Assembly: GCF_029784155.1 (NCBI RefSeq)
Contig: NC_073691.1
Location: forward strand, 62,323,746 to 62,387,745
Reading direction: 5' to 3'
Length of the DNA: 64,000 bases
Source of the DNA: Uranotaenia lowii
Lineage: Eukaryota; Arthropoda; Insecta; Diptera; Culicidae
Made by a program: the position numbers and the translations under genes. This document shows positions 1-10,608 of this stretch, in pieces (position 1 is the stretch's first letter; the number at the start of each line of letters is the position of its first letter). Under the pieces are notes generated by a model. It was not told where the DNA came from and did no database searches. It saw only the letters and a list, made by a program, of their open reading frames with translations.

Positions 1-2248
1 TTTTGATGTTCCAGAAGAATGAATCAGTTTCATCGGGTTCACCGTCCGAACTGTCAAACATGTAAGGAACATTCAAAGAAGGTAGTGTGATATTCAAGTT
101 CTTGGATGACGTCACAATCATGAAGAGCTTGAAAATTAAGGATTTAATTTTTATGTAACCAAACCAAATGCGGACTTAAATAAATCTAACCAATCTTTTT
201 CAAATATGCTGTAAGTCCGTAAGCAAAATTCTAGTTCTAGTTCATGCTGAGAATTGGGATTCGCATTTTTGTACGTTGTAAAATTTCAAATTTAGAATGA
301 AATTTTAGAATCAAAATGTTAAATGGACAGAGAATTCCAATTTCAGAGATCAAATTAGAATTGAAAACTGATATCCAAAATTTCATTCTATATTAATGAT
401 TGTCAGATAAATTTAGTTTTCGTTAAAATCCATGTAAAATCAAAATTAAGAACCTTTAAAAAAACGTATTTCAAATTAAAAGTTAAAATTTCATATTAAC
501 ATTCTTTTAAAGATTTATAACTTAGATTTATAGATTTCAAAATCTGTTTCAAACCAGAGTGTCAGATTTCATTTCACATGTATTTCAGATTCAGGTTTCA
601 AAGTTCATATTCTTTTGTATTTGGAATCAAAAGTTCAGATTAGTTTTCCTCTTCTAGATAAGTCTTTCGCTTTTTGGATATAGAAAATTCGTCACTGTTA
701 GTTTAAATAGAAAAACCGTTTTTTTTTTCATGATTGCGACTGTTTTATTTAAAATGTTTTGTTGGTATCATCTGAAAAAAAAAAAGTTTTCAGATGATAT
801 CAACAAAATATGCTATTTGTGCAAAATTGAAGTTAAGTTTTCATGAAATCATTACAAAGATATGCAGAATCGTTTGGCATTATTATCACAAATTTGATTA
901 TTATTGATTAAAAACCCTTTAACAATTGTCATTCGGGCCAAACACAAATTTGATGATTTTTTAACTTTTACAAAACAAAGATTTAAGATTTACTTTCATA
1001 TATTTCATATTCAGGTTTCAAAGTGTATATACTTTATTTGCAATTAAGTTATAAAAGTACAATTCAAGAATTTTCATTTAAATAGGACATCGTTTCTTTC
1101 AAACCGATTCTTATTTAGAACCATAAAACTAAATGGAGAAAACGTGCTTCAAATTTTTAGTTTTGTTCAATAACTTTTAAATAAATATTATATATCTATA
1201 CCCTGTTTGTTTTTATTTTTTAATATTTTTTTTAACTCCGAATGAGCCAATGATTTAGGTACAATTGTTTTAAGTTAAAGTTACTTATTTCCCTTAAAAT
1301 AATCTTAATCCCAGGAAAAAAAAAATTAAAATAATCTTAAATCCAGTGACTAAGATATGTTTATCATAAGCTTTGAATTCATTTTGAATTATCAAAATAT
1401 AAGTGCACTGCAAGAAAACAATCTGTTGAAAAACAATAACTGAACATGATTTTTTTTTTAAATTTACGTACGGTTTGAATTAAAATAAAAAGTTCAAATA
1501 GTTTTCTAAAACTTGTTTAAATTTTTTTTAAATTAAAGTCAAACAAATCAAATCGAGTAAAAGTTGTTGTATCGCGTTTGACAAACAATTCCAGCAATTA
1601 ATATGTTGCTTGAATTAATTCGGCTTATTTGGTTATTACTTTAAAAAGCTATTTATTCGATTTAAAAAAAAACATGTATAACAATATGTGCATGACTGAT
1701 TTTATTAAAGCTTGCTAATTTTTCAAACTACTCATACATATGCAAACACAAATATTGCGTACCTGAAAATTCGAATAATTTTCTTGGATTGACATTTCGT
1801 TGAAGTTCATCCGGAATGACTTTTGCCCAATGTCCGTACATAATCAGGTGATGCAAATCAGATTTTTTTCGTGCACAATTTTACATACTTTCTTTAAAAT
1901 TTTAAGTGTAAACACAATGTGATTTGTTTGCTAAGTATTTTATTTTATGTTTGAATCTAGCTCAAGTACTTTAATCAGCATGAAAAGGTGATTTTTAGGT
2001 CTGTTTAGTTTCCAACTAAATTTGCACATAATTATGCTTCACCTTCCTTGATATTTCAATGGTTTTTGCCGCTGTGTTCATTCGCTAGCTACAACAGATT
2101 CATCTTGTAGCTTGCGGATGAATACAGAGTCAAAATTTAACCAAATAAAAATAAACATTAAACGCTGCGAATAGGTAATTTCTGTTGAATTGAATTTCCA
2201 TTTTTAATATTAACGTGTTCGATTTATTTCAGACTTATTTTCTTTCAG
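1..2248. other. AT-rich non-coding DNA
   Basis: Strongly AT-rich sequence with many A and T runs and no supported reading frame on either strand. The only local structure seen is the short hairpin at 757..808. The last bases form the polypyrimidine tract in front of the candidate exon that starts at 2249. It looks like intron or intergenic DNA. Confidence 0.6.
757..808. repeat. 22-bp hairpin with A-rich loop
   Basis: Two 22-base arms (757..778 and 787..808) are inverted copies with one mismatch that would be a G-U pair in RNA, separated by an 8-base A-rich loop. It may be a tiny inverted repeat or the core of a decayed MITE. The short loop and AT-rich stem make a microRNA precursor possible but unproven. 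Confidence 0.55.
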
Positions 2249-2506
2249 CTACTGCACCAGAGCAAGATGCAGACGTCTATGGCCGTGACGACGGAAACGG
2301 GCACCACGGCTCCGAAACTTCCAACTGGGCCAAACACAGAAAACCCCCGGGTGCTGCCGGATAAAACAAAAGTGAGAAACCGGAAAGGAATCACCTCGTT
2401 TCGGAGCACCAGCAGGCTGAAGCAAACTTTTCCGGCTCAAAAGTTAAAAGACTACGGCATATTGGAGGACCCGAGAGAAAAACTCATAAAGTGCCTTGTA
2501 AAGTGG
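2249..2506 (+). CDS. candidate host coding exon
   Basis: A good 3' splice site (pyrimidine-rich tract ending in CAG at 2246..2248) opens an uninterrupted frame of 86 codons up to a possible donor GTAGTA at 2507; an alternative donor GTAAAG lies at 2498. The frame contains an ATG at 2267, so this could be the first coding exon with a short 5' UTR or an internal exon. The stretch is visibly richer in G+C than its flanks, unlike spurious frames here. The product is hydrophilic, rich in Thr, Lys and Arg, with no signal peptide or membrane segment; I do not recognise it. The gene would run to the right on the plus strand, but no partner exon could be linked. Confidence 0.4.
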
Positions 2507-2524
2507 GTAGTATTGTGGTTTTAA

Positions 2525-3109
2525 AAAAAGTAATAAGAAAATAAAAACAAATCTAAAATATGAATCCGAACATTTTTTTAAAAATAAATTTCTATATGTG
2601 TGCGTGAAGAATCAGGATTTCTGATTTAAATTTCAGAATAAAAAAAATATTTCAAGCCAAAAATCGTAATATCCTAAATTTACAAAGTTTTGAAAGTTGA
2701 AAGATTCTGGACAGCAGAACTGAGAATTTTTGTGTGCATAAAAGGGGTTTTTTTTAAAGTTGCTTTTAAAGATTTTTTTTATTATAATTGAACCTAATTT
2801 CTAAGAATACCTTCGTTGTACATTTTTTTAAACATTTTTCATCTTTAATGTCGGGAATTTTTATTGAAATTATGTAAATTTAGAGGATCTTTTTTTTTCC
2901 TACCGAGTCACTTGCAAAATAGGTTACGACTCCAAAAGTCACTTGCCACCGACTTGAGTCACGCCATTCGCCTCTGAGAATACGGTGACAGTAAAAAAAA
3001 GTTCATTCAAGTCACCTAAAGTTCATTCAAGTCACGGCATTCGCCTGCTAGAATACGGTGACTCTAAAAAACGAAGTCACTTCACGTCACTCGCCTCGCA
3101 GAATAAGGC
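2525..3109. other. non-coding DNA with GTCAC repeats
   Basis: AT-rich up to about 2910. From 2917 to 3109 a motif recurs about three times: GTCAC, then a CATTCGCCT-like core, then GAATACGGTGAC or GAATAAGGCCC. It resembles the terminal repeats of a small DNA transposon. A similar string (CCCTTATTCTGCG) occurs inverted near 15299. The coding similarity of the transposase starts directly after it, at about 3110. Confidence 0.5.
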
Positions 3110-4171
3110 CCTATAATTTATCTGCAAAGAATCAACTGCTTCTCACTTTAATGAAATTGCGCCATGACTGTGATTTTATGTTATTGGCAGTTTTATTTAG
3201 AATTCATAGAACAACAGTTTCTGCTGTTTTCAAATTTTGGATACTATTGCTGCATAAAACTCTTTCGGCTATTGATTTTTGGTCTCTGCGTTGTGCAGCT
3301 AGTCATCTCTATACTGTCAACATAGATTGTACTGAGTTTATCATAGAGAAACCGGAATCACCAGCTGAACAACAAGCCACTTGGAGTTCGTATAAAAACA
3401 ACAATACAGTAAAAGTGTTGGTTGGCGTTGATGAAGAAGGTATGGTTATTTTTGTATCTGATCTTTTTGGAGGATCTGCGACAGATGATATCATACTGGC
3501 TGATTCCGGCCTTCTGGGCATTTTGAAAGAAGGAGACCATGTGCTTGCTGACCGTGGATTCAGTTGCTCTGATTTGTTAGCTGAAAAAGGAATTATACTG
3601 AACAAACCACCTCCTAAAAAAGGTCCTCAAATGGCCCCAGAAAATGTCGCTTTAACACGAGCAACCGCATCACGAAGGGTGAATGTAGAGCGGATTATAG
3701 GGCTAGCCAAAACTAATAAAGTTTTGAAACATAAAGTTGGTCATTGTTTGCTGCCCCTTATGAACAAAATAGTTCAACTTTCATTCTGGTTGGTTAACAT
3801 AAAAAAACCAATATGCAAAGTTTTGGCTCGAGCTTGCAAATGCCCTAAGTCTGATCCTGTTGTTTCTGCATCATCCAGCAATACTAACGTAGTTGTCAAC
3901 ATACAACAACCCAGCACGTCATTCCAAGCAGTAACCACCATTCCTCAAAGCGTAGCTCAGCATAAATCAAGCTCAGTACAGACGGTATCTAACATGTCTA
4001 CTGATATTGAGGAGGTAAATGATTCAGCTTTAACACTATGTTTGATATTCGAATTTCAAATCATTTTTTTTGTTTCAGCTTCAATCACGTGCAGAAGCAA
4101 TGGAAAAACTGGCCGAAGCTCTTGTCAGATGGGATATTCCTGAGACGAATCAGAGAGTTCAGATATTGTGA
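3058..4171 (+). CDS. DDE_Tnp_4 transposase (PIF/Harbinger or ISL2EU-like), partial
   Basis: DNA transposase of the DDE_Tnp_4 family, which cuts and joins transposon ends in the nucleus. Counting from the ATG at 3058, residues 25-62 look like the helix-turn-helix that precedes the catalytic core. The acidic residues are Asp90 (NIDCTE), Asp165 (LADRGF) and Glu211 (RVNVERIIG), the expected D-D-E order. An intron at 4015..4078 (GTAAAT...TTTCAG) follows codon GAG; the next exon ends at TGA 4169..4171. Alternatively that exon ends at 4167 and joins, in phase, an exon from 4223. The start is doubtful: homology with the inverted copy at 5091..5700 begins near 3110, so 3058..3109 is probably flank and the N-terminus, where relatives often have a THAP domain, is missing. 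The catalytic core has no stop. Confidence 0.75.
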
Positions 4172-5090
4172 TTATGGTCTATTTTTTTATAGATACAAAT
4201 TCTAACTCATATCATCTTACAGAAACTGTCATTCGATGTCAGACGAGGAAATGCTGGGGACGTTCGGTAAATTTAAAAATGAACTTCTTCACCTCTTCAA
4301 TCAATCGAAAAATTCGCCAAATTATGCATGGAAGCTTGTCAACTATCAGGACGTTGCTAACATACTGACGGAAGATCAGGCTTATAAAATGATTCAGCAT
4401 TTGGAATACACTATTGTTCCTTATGAAGAAAGAGGAAATGTAAAGTATCAGAAAATATTTTCTGTATCATTAATTATTTTAAAGAAACAATTGTATCTTC
4501 ACTCAACAATAGGAGAGAGTGGATTATCGTAGGTCGTCGCTCTGCATTAGCATATTTTCACAAAAGTTGCTGTCATGTTTATGCATTATATGCTATTTTT
4601 AATCAAGATGCCAAAGTATATCTATCTGACAGTTTTTAGACGTACAAAAATTGCATAAATGTGGAGCTCTACTTGGACAAATAACATGTATGCCCAATTT
4701 TCTCTAATTTTTTCATCTCGAAAATGTATATTTAATAGAATATCAACAATTCAAAAGTTATTTGGTCAGTTTTGATTAGGTAGCCCACAATTTACCCATT
4801 TTTTTTTAAATTAAAAAAATTCTATTTTTAAAACAGTCATTACTTGAGGGAAGATATTTATTCAAAAATGAGCAAAAGTGCTCGATAAATAAAAAAATGC
4901 TTTAAATGCTAATCAAAAAATGGCTTCAATATCTCACACTCTCCTACTGAAGTGCATCTATTTCATTCGTATTATATAAATCTTCGATGTATTAAATGTG
5001 CTATGTTCGTTTTTTTTTCAGCACACTGAATTGTTATCATCATTAGTCTACGAATGGGCGACGCGTATATTTCAACAAAAGTTTGGTTTT
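4172..5090. other. 3' region of transposase element, then AT-rich DNA
   Basis: From 4223 to about 4440 a plus-strand frame (ATG at 4236) continues the transposase frame if a splice from 4167 to 4223 is used. It ends near a weak donor (AAT then GTAAAG), and the reading frame closes at 4532. From 4540 to 5090 the DNA is AT-rich without a supported feature. Confidence 0.4.
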
Positions 5091-5700
5091 TCATCTCTTG
5101 GTGAAGTTGTCGATCGTATAAAGATCCAAGATGTTCAAATGATATTCGACAATCCATCGCCTTAAGTGTTCAGCAACTGCTTCAGTTCCGCTACAACTGT
5201 GATGTCTTATCAAAAGTGGTCTGCGCCCAAGAAGCGGTGGATATAAGCGGAACACGTTTGCGGTCCTAGTCGTTGGCTGTTCCAGCTGCGTCAGGCAGAA
5301 GGGCGGAATCAGCCAGTATAATATCATCAGTCGCAGATCCTTCAAAAAGATCAGATACAAAATAATCATACCATCTTCTTCAACACCAACCAACACTTTT
5401 ACTATGTTGTTGTTTTTGTACGAGCTTCATGTGGCTTGTTGTTCAGCTTGTGGTTGCGGTTTCTCTATGATAAACTCAGTACAATCTATGTTGACAGTAT
5501 AGAGATGACTAGCCACACAACGCAGTGACTAAAAATTAATAGCCGAAAGAGTTTCATGCAGCAATAGTATCCAAAATTTGAAAACAGCAGAAACTGTTGT
5601 TCTATGAATTCAAAATGAAACTGCCAAAAACATAAAATCACAATCATGGCGCAATTTCATTAAAGTGAGAAGCAGTTGATTCTTTGCAGATAAATTATAG
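5091..5700 (-). pseudogene. inverted, decayed copy of the DDE_Tnp_4 transposase
   Basis: Read on the minus strand this is a diverged copy of the transposase at 3110..3500, including the helix-turn-helix region (5560..5700), the first catalytic Asp region (about 5480) and the region after it. Frameshifts break it: the remaining minus-strand frame at 5091..5396 mixes recognisable pieces with shifted sequence, and the third catalytic region was not found. The two copies lie about 1 kb apart in opposite orientation. They could be two insertions, or remnants of one rearranged element. The copy is certainly inactive. Confidence 0.7.
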
Positions 5701-7378
5701 TTCGGCCATTTATCTGAACAATTATTTTGAATTGCTAAAGAACAGAGCAAATCGAATTCTTTCTTGGAGTGTCCTGTCAAATATTTCAGTTCTTTTGGAG
5801 AAACCTTGGATACACACAGAAATGTGGATGAAAATTGTTCTGGAGTCTCTGTTGCATGGCTAGTTTGACCACTTATCTGAACAACTTACACACTTACACT
5901 CACACTTACTTCATGTAGAATCATAAACAACAATTTGAAATAAACAAATATTACATGACATGCAGAGGACTATTTAATCATGTTGAACTACGATTTCCCA
6001 TCAGTAGAGACAAGCTCTTTTCAAACATTATTAACAATACAGCGATGCGTAGCTATACTGTCATTTCAGTACCGCACTGACGTTTTGGTACCAAAATCCC
6101 ATTGAAATCAAAGGAGAACTGACGTTCTGGTTCCAAAAAGTCAGTACGGTACGTTTGTATGTGATTTGACAGTTGCTTCAGTCCTTTGGATACACCGCAC
6201 CCGAAACCGATAAAATATAACAAATTTCCACTTCAGAAAACTAATATTAAACTTGAATAAAAAATAGATTTCCCTTTCGAAAAATCACCGAACACAACCG
6301 ATGTTCAATGTTAAAAGCCAAAGGACTAATATCCGTCCCCGAAAAAAACTAGATTCATTTTGCTTGCTTTCCTTTCGAAATTTTGTGGTGAAACACAATT
6401 TTGTTAGCATTGTTAAGTTTCTTAGGCAAAACGAGTAAGAATTTATCAACGTGTGTACATGGGTAAACGAAACCCAGTATTTGAATACTATACGATTTAC
6501 GTAGCCGAATGTAAACAAACCCTCCTTACTTCGATCGAATCAAGAGTTCGTCAAACGTTCAAGAAAAGTCGCAGACGAGTCCGTGTCCTGCTGCTAACAC
6601 CCTCCAGGATAGTGGTCTGGCTTAGATGCGCACTTCTAGCAGGATTTCTCAATGACAAAACGGAACTTCTCATTTTCGGTAGCGCTGTTCTCGTGTGGGA
6701 AACAAAGCGATCACGGATCACGGATGGAACTTTCGATTGGCAACATGACGGTTTCGCAGCTGGCGTTTCTTCCCTCGCTCAAGAAACTCCTAAGGCAGCA
6801 ACTGTTGCACGTTGGTACTGCTCCTATCGACGTCCTGTTCTGGTTCTCGGTAACGAGAGAAAAGCTCTTCGAAACATGTCCAAAAATGCCGCAATTTTCT
6901 GAACAGCTTGAGGGAAATAGCTTCTCCAACGGAGCACACGACCAGTTTCCTCGGTTAGATGCTCTAGCAGTATCCCAAAATTAGTGACAGACTCACGTGT
7001 TAATGCTCACTAGCTGGATTCACTCTAATCATGATTTTAATCAAGTTTCGAACGACAGATCAGCGATCACTTGGTCGGCCAATGCGGATCCTTCTCTTCA
7101 ACCAGACAACGTTGCAGTTTATGCTTTACTATCGGGTAGCATTCGCCGGACATGCTGCTGGCTTTCTTTCAGTAAGTTCTGTACAGCGATTGTTCGTTAC
7201 TGAATATTGATTATTTCTATTCAAAAACTAGAAGAACAAATGATTCTACGCTTAGCCAGCGTTCAAGGCGCCTAAAAAACTTGGTTCAACTCAGCTGACA
7301 TTTTAGCTTTTTTTTTAATTACGAACGACCGTATCGTCCTCATGGAGTCCTTGAAGCAAAGATGAAAAGTGGCCCATG
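5701..7378. other. unannotated DNA with dispersed-repeat fragments
   Basis: 5701..6060 holds nothing recognised. 6070..6190 matches, in inverted orientation, the left end of the element at 38990 (shared strings around CTGTCAAATC and CATACAAACG). 6290..7200 has several overlapping frames on both strands, but none has splice sites or domain motifs I can support. Around 7045..7130 there is weak likeness to the LTR at 7384..7684 (the CGAACGACAG and GGTCGGCCAA strings), possibly an old related LTR. Confidence 0.4.
6070..6190 (-). repeat. fragment related to the 39.0-kb element end
   Basis: Reverse complement aligns by eye with 38996..39090, sharing AGGACTGAA, CTGTCAAATC, CATACAAACG and the AACGTCAG-like inner string. 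It is a fragment of the same dispersed family in opposite orientation; the outer CCCAGACAACC end is missing here. Confidence 0.6.
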
Positions 7379-7383
7379 ATACC

Positions 7384-7684
7384 TGTGGGATATGAGAAAA
7401 GCAATAATGTCAAATGTAAAGTCAAACAATGCAACTGGCATCACTATTTGCCAGCATTGTAAGATCTGTCACGATTGATATCTTCCTCGCTCTAATCCTC
7501 TCCTTCTCTCCAGCGGGGCTGGCAATATCAGGTCCCGTCACGTCAGCCAGCCAGTTCGTTCGTCGGTTGTGTGCCAGAACAGTCGCAAGCTTCTGCCAAG
7601 CTGCGAACGACAGAAGACACCTTGATCGGCCAAGCGGGAATTGAGATTGTCGGTTCTCCAGTAGACTCCGCAACGAGCCCCACA
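7384..7684 (+). repeat. 5' LTR, 301 bp
   Basis: Begins TGTGGGATATGAG and ends GAGCCCCACA, with TG...CA termini inside a short inverted repeat. Open frames inside it on both strands are incidental. No TATA box is evident; no polyadenylation signal was confirmed. Confidence 0.92.
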
Positions 7685-7687
7685 TTT

Positions 7688-7704
7688 TGGCGACCGTGAC
7701 AGGA
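7688..7704 (+). promoter_or_regulatory. primer-binding site, tRNA-Arg type
   Basis: TGGCGACCGTGACAGGA lies 3 bases after the 5' LTR. From general knowledge this is complementary to the 3' end of an insect tRNA-Arg including CCA, and would prime minus-strand DNA synthesis. Confidence 0.8.
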
Positions 7705-7870
7705 CAGGAAAATTACAGTTTGATTCCCCTTATCGTGAAAGTGAGAAAAATTGAAAGTGAGTGTAAGACGCCAACGACGGGTTTTTAGAAAATGGTGCTC
7801 GGCAATATGGAAAACACTGCAAGTGACGAAACAATCCGTAGAGTGTGAGATTTTTGATAATTCTTGTTTA

Positions 7871-8290
7871 AGTTCGGCGGATACCGACTAAGGCTAGAGC
7901 AATCCGGCGGATACCGGGATATAAATTTACATAGTTCGGCGGATACCGACTATGGATGAAAAACCGGCGGATACCGGGATATAAATTTACATAGTTCGGC
8001 GGATACCGACTATGGATGAAAAACCGGCGGATACCGGGATATAAATTCCCATAGCTCGGCGGATACCGGCTATGGATCGAAAACCGGCGGATACCGGTAT
8101 ACAAATTTACGTAGTTCGGCGGATACCGACTATGTATCAAAACCGGCGGAAACCGGTATAGAAATTCTCATAGTCCGGCGGATTCCGGCTATGGATAGAA
8201 AACCGGCGGATACCGGGATATAAATTCCCATAGTTCGGCGGATACCGACTATGGATTGGAGAAGCAACCGGCGAATACCGGTGAATGATA
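7871..8290 (+). repeat. 60-bp minisatellite in the retrotransposon leader
   Basis: About seven copies of a 60-bp unit, each made of two related halves carrying the core CGGCGGATACCG, separated by AT-rich spacers such as ATAAATTTACAT. Several copies are nearly identical. The array sits about 170 bp after the primer site, where retroelements keep packaging and translation signals. Minus-strand frames through it only reflect the repeat. Confidence 0.9.
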
Positions 8291-10450
8291 CTTTTGAAAA
8301 AAAAAACCGACGCATATCTTTGAATGAAAATAAATAGCACTGTGAATGGAAATTGAGAAAATTCCAATGATGCTGTGGAAATAGGATAAAGATTAAAAAC
8401 AAATAAATGGATCAAGAATAGTACAAAATATGCTAGTCAGCGGATAATGACTTTGGATTTGAAACTTTTCAGCTGGATACTGGATAACTTGTTCAAAAGC
8501 TCATCTCAGATCGATTCTGACCAGGACCTAGCTTAAATTCGGGGGATGCCGGACAAAAGATTCAGTTCTTGTTATACAAAAATAAACTGATTTTGAGTAA
8601 GAACTGGTTGTTAACAATATCGGAAATTGATTAAAACGGCTATTAACACCGAGCGTTTTGGCAGATAACGGATATAAGTGGATTGGAAACTCAAGGTGAT
8701 CTTTGATTGTTTTTAATGTTCAAGATTGTGATTGATGGATTATTCAGAGAAATAAATGAGGATTTTTTTTAAGGAATTTCATCAAAGTAGATACTGTTCC
8801 ATCTCGTCCGTCGAGAAATATCGAATGATGAATGAAATAGAGATGTATAAGAAATTGTTTGATTGAATTTTTTATTGGACAACGATTCAATTTGAAAGAT
8901 CAATGTAAGATGTCGAGAAAAATATAAAAATAAATCAATTGACCTGAATCGCGTCGTTTTAAGAATCCAGTTTTGATGAAGCAGTTAAAAATTGAGTATT
9001 ATGTTCTAAGCTATGTAGACAAAATTTAGACGATGAATTTTTAAATGATAAAATTGCCGCTATGATGATGAAGTCTAAAATCGGAGATTGAAATCTGAGT
9101 TGAAAAAAAGGGAAACATGAGTTTTATGGGATCGTTTAAAAAAAATAATAATAATAAAAATTAATTTTATGAATTCGAGTACGAAGTGCATGCCAAATAT
9201 CCGAAGCATGAGATTCACCCAGTGCCTGGAATTTGAAATCTGGTTTTGAGATGAAATTCATACGTTTGAATTTTTCATTCATTGTTTTTTCAATCTCCCA
9301 GCCAAATCTGAATCATGTGTTTTAAATTTCAGTCGTCTTGGAGATTGTAAAGCGTGGTTCTGGGGCATGAATAAGATGCTGAAAAAAATTTAAGTTTCAA
9401 TTTAAAAAAAATCATGAAGTATCAACTGTTATGCAAGCAGGTCTGGTGCAAACCTGGTCTTCAATACTTTCACTCATATCACGAGAAGAGCAGAAGAGTG
9501 GGCGGTAAAGAATTTATGATGAACGAAATCACATTTCTCGACTACCACTGAATAAGGTGGAAATAAAGAAATTAATATTTTGTAACGGAGGGCGGATGAA
9601 TATAGTTGAAACCTTTGCTTCAAAATAGTAAAAAAAAAAATCTGTCGGACAACTTCCAGTGAAAGAATTATATAGACTGCGTGCAGTGGTATTTATGATA
9701 ATTTGTGATAATTTCGAAGTTACAGTGGTTACAGTCCAGCTTTAATGTTTCTGTAACCAAAAAGTCAATTCGGGGAGAAAGATAAAATTATTTAAACTTT
9801 CTAACATGAATGGTTCGAATCGAATCAAAGACTTTAATAATGGAGTTGAATCCTACGTGAAAAACGAACAAATTGAAAAATTCTTACCTGCCTCGAGCGC
9901 GATACAAATGTGTATGTTGAAAATAATGTTACCGAAACAATTTGTACAAAAATATTGTCAGACATGGATTATGAGATCGTTAGGCAGCGTAGTAAGTAGT
10001 TAGTATAATCGAAAATGAGTTTCAGGTAATAACTTAAACGCTAGAGAATTAAAAAAAGAAGAACAAGTATGACGTTAAATGGAGTTCCAAGTTTGCAAGC
10101 TGAAATTGCAAAAGTTAGTCTGTAATACTATGATGCCTAAGATCTGCATAGCCATAACAAACATGAAACGATTGCGGGTACTAATGTTTGAAATAAAACC
10201 TGATGTTCTGTTCAAATCTTGAGTCTTATTTATATTTGGGACTTGATTAGGACACACTCGGGTTGTAAAGATAAAAAAAAATGGAAAAATTAAAAAAAAA
10301 ATTATAAAAAAATGTTTGGTTTGTTTTGCCAATGTTTTAGAGTTCTAATATCCTTAATCCTTGGGGTGTGATAGCTTTTTTCTGGTTTTTATTAAACGCA
10401 ATTATAGATAAAATGCACACGACATGAGGACTTTTTTTTTTGTTTTTAAT
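8291..10450 (+). other. internal region of the LTR element, no coding capacity
   Basis: Stops occur in all frames. The longest plus frame (9806..10003, 65 codons) shows no zinc knuckle, protease or polymerase motif and cannot be called Gag. The region is AT-rich and otherwise featureless. Confidence 0.7.
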
Positions 10451-10465
10451 GGAGAAGAGGGAAGA
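10451..10465 (+). promoter_or_regulatory. polypurine tract
   Basis: GGAGAAGAGGGAAGA, fifteen uninterrupted purines directly abutting the 3' LTR, is the expected primer for plus-strand synthesis and confirms the LTR boundary. Confidence 0.88.
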
Positions 10466-10608
10466 TGTGGGATATGAGAAAAGCAATAATGTCAAATGTA
10501 AAGTCAAACAATGCAACTGGCATCACTATTTGCCAGCATTGTAAGATCTGTCACGATTGATATCTTCCTCGCTCTAATCCTCTCCTTCTCTCCAGCGGGG
10601 CTGGCAAT

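Noticed and set aside
6453..6902. 149-codon plus frame
   Set aside because: No domain, no splice signals and overlapping frames of similar length on both strands; likely chance.
7045..7130. A second, older LTR upstream of the LTR element
   Set aside because: Only short strings (CGAACGACAG, GGTCGGCCAA) match, with no ends or target duplication.
7868..8415. Minus-strand frames rich in SRYPPNY-type repeats
   Set aside because: They are the 60-bp minisatellite of the LTR element read backwards.
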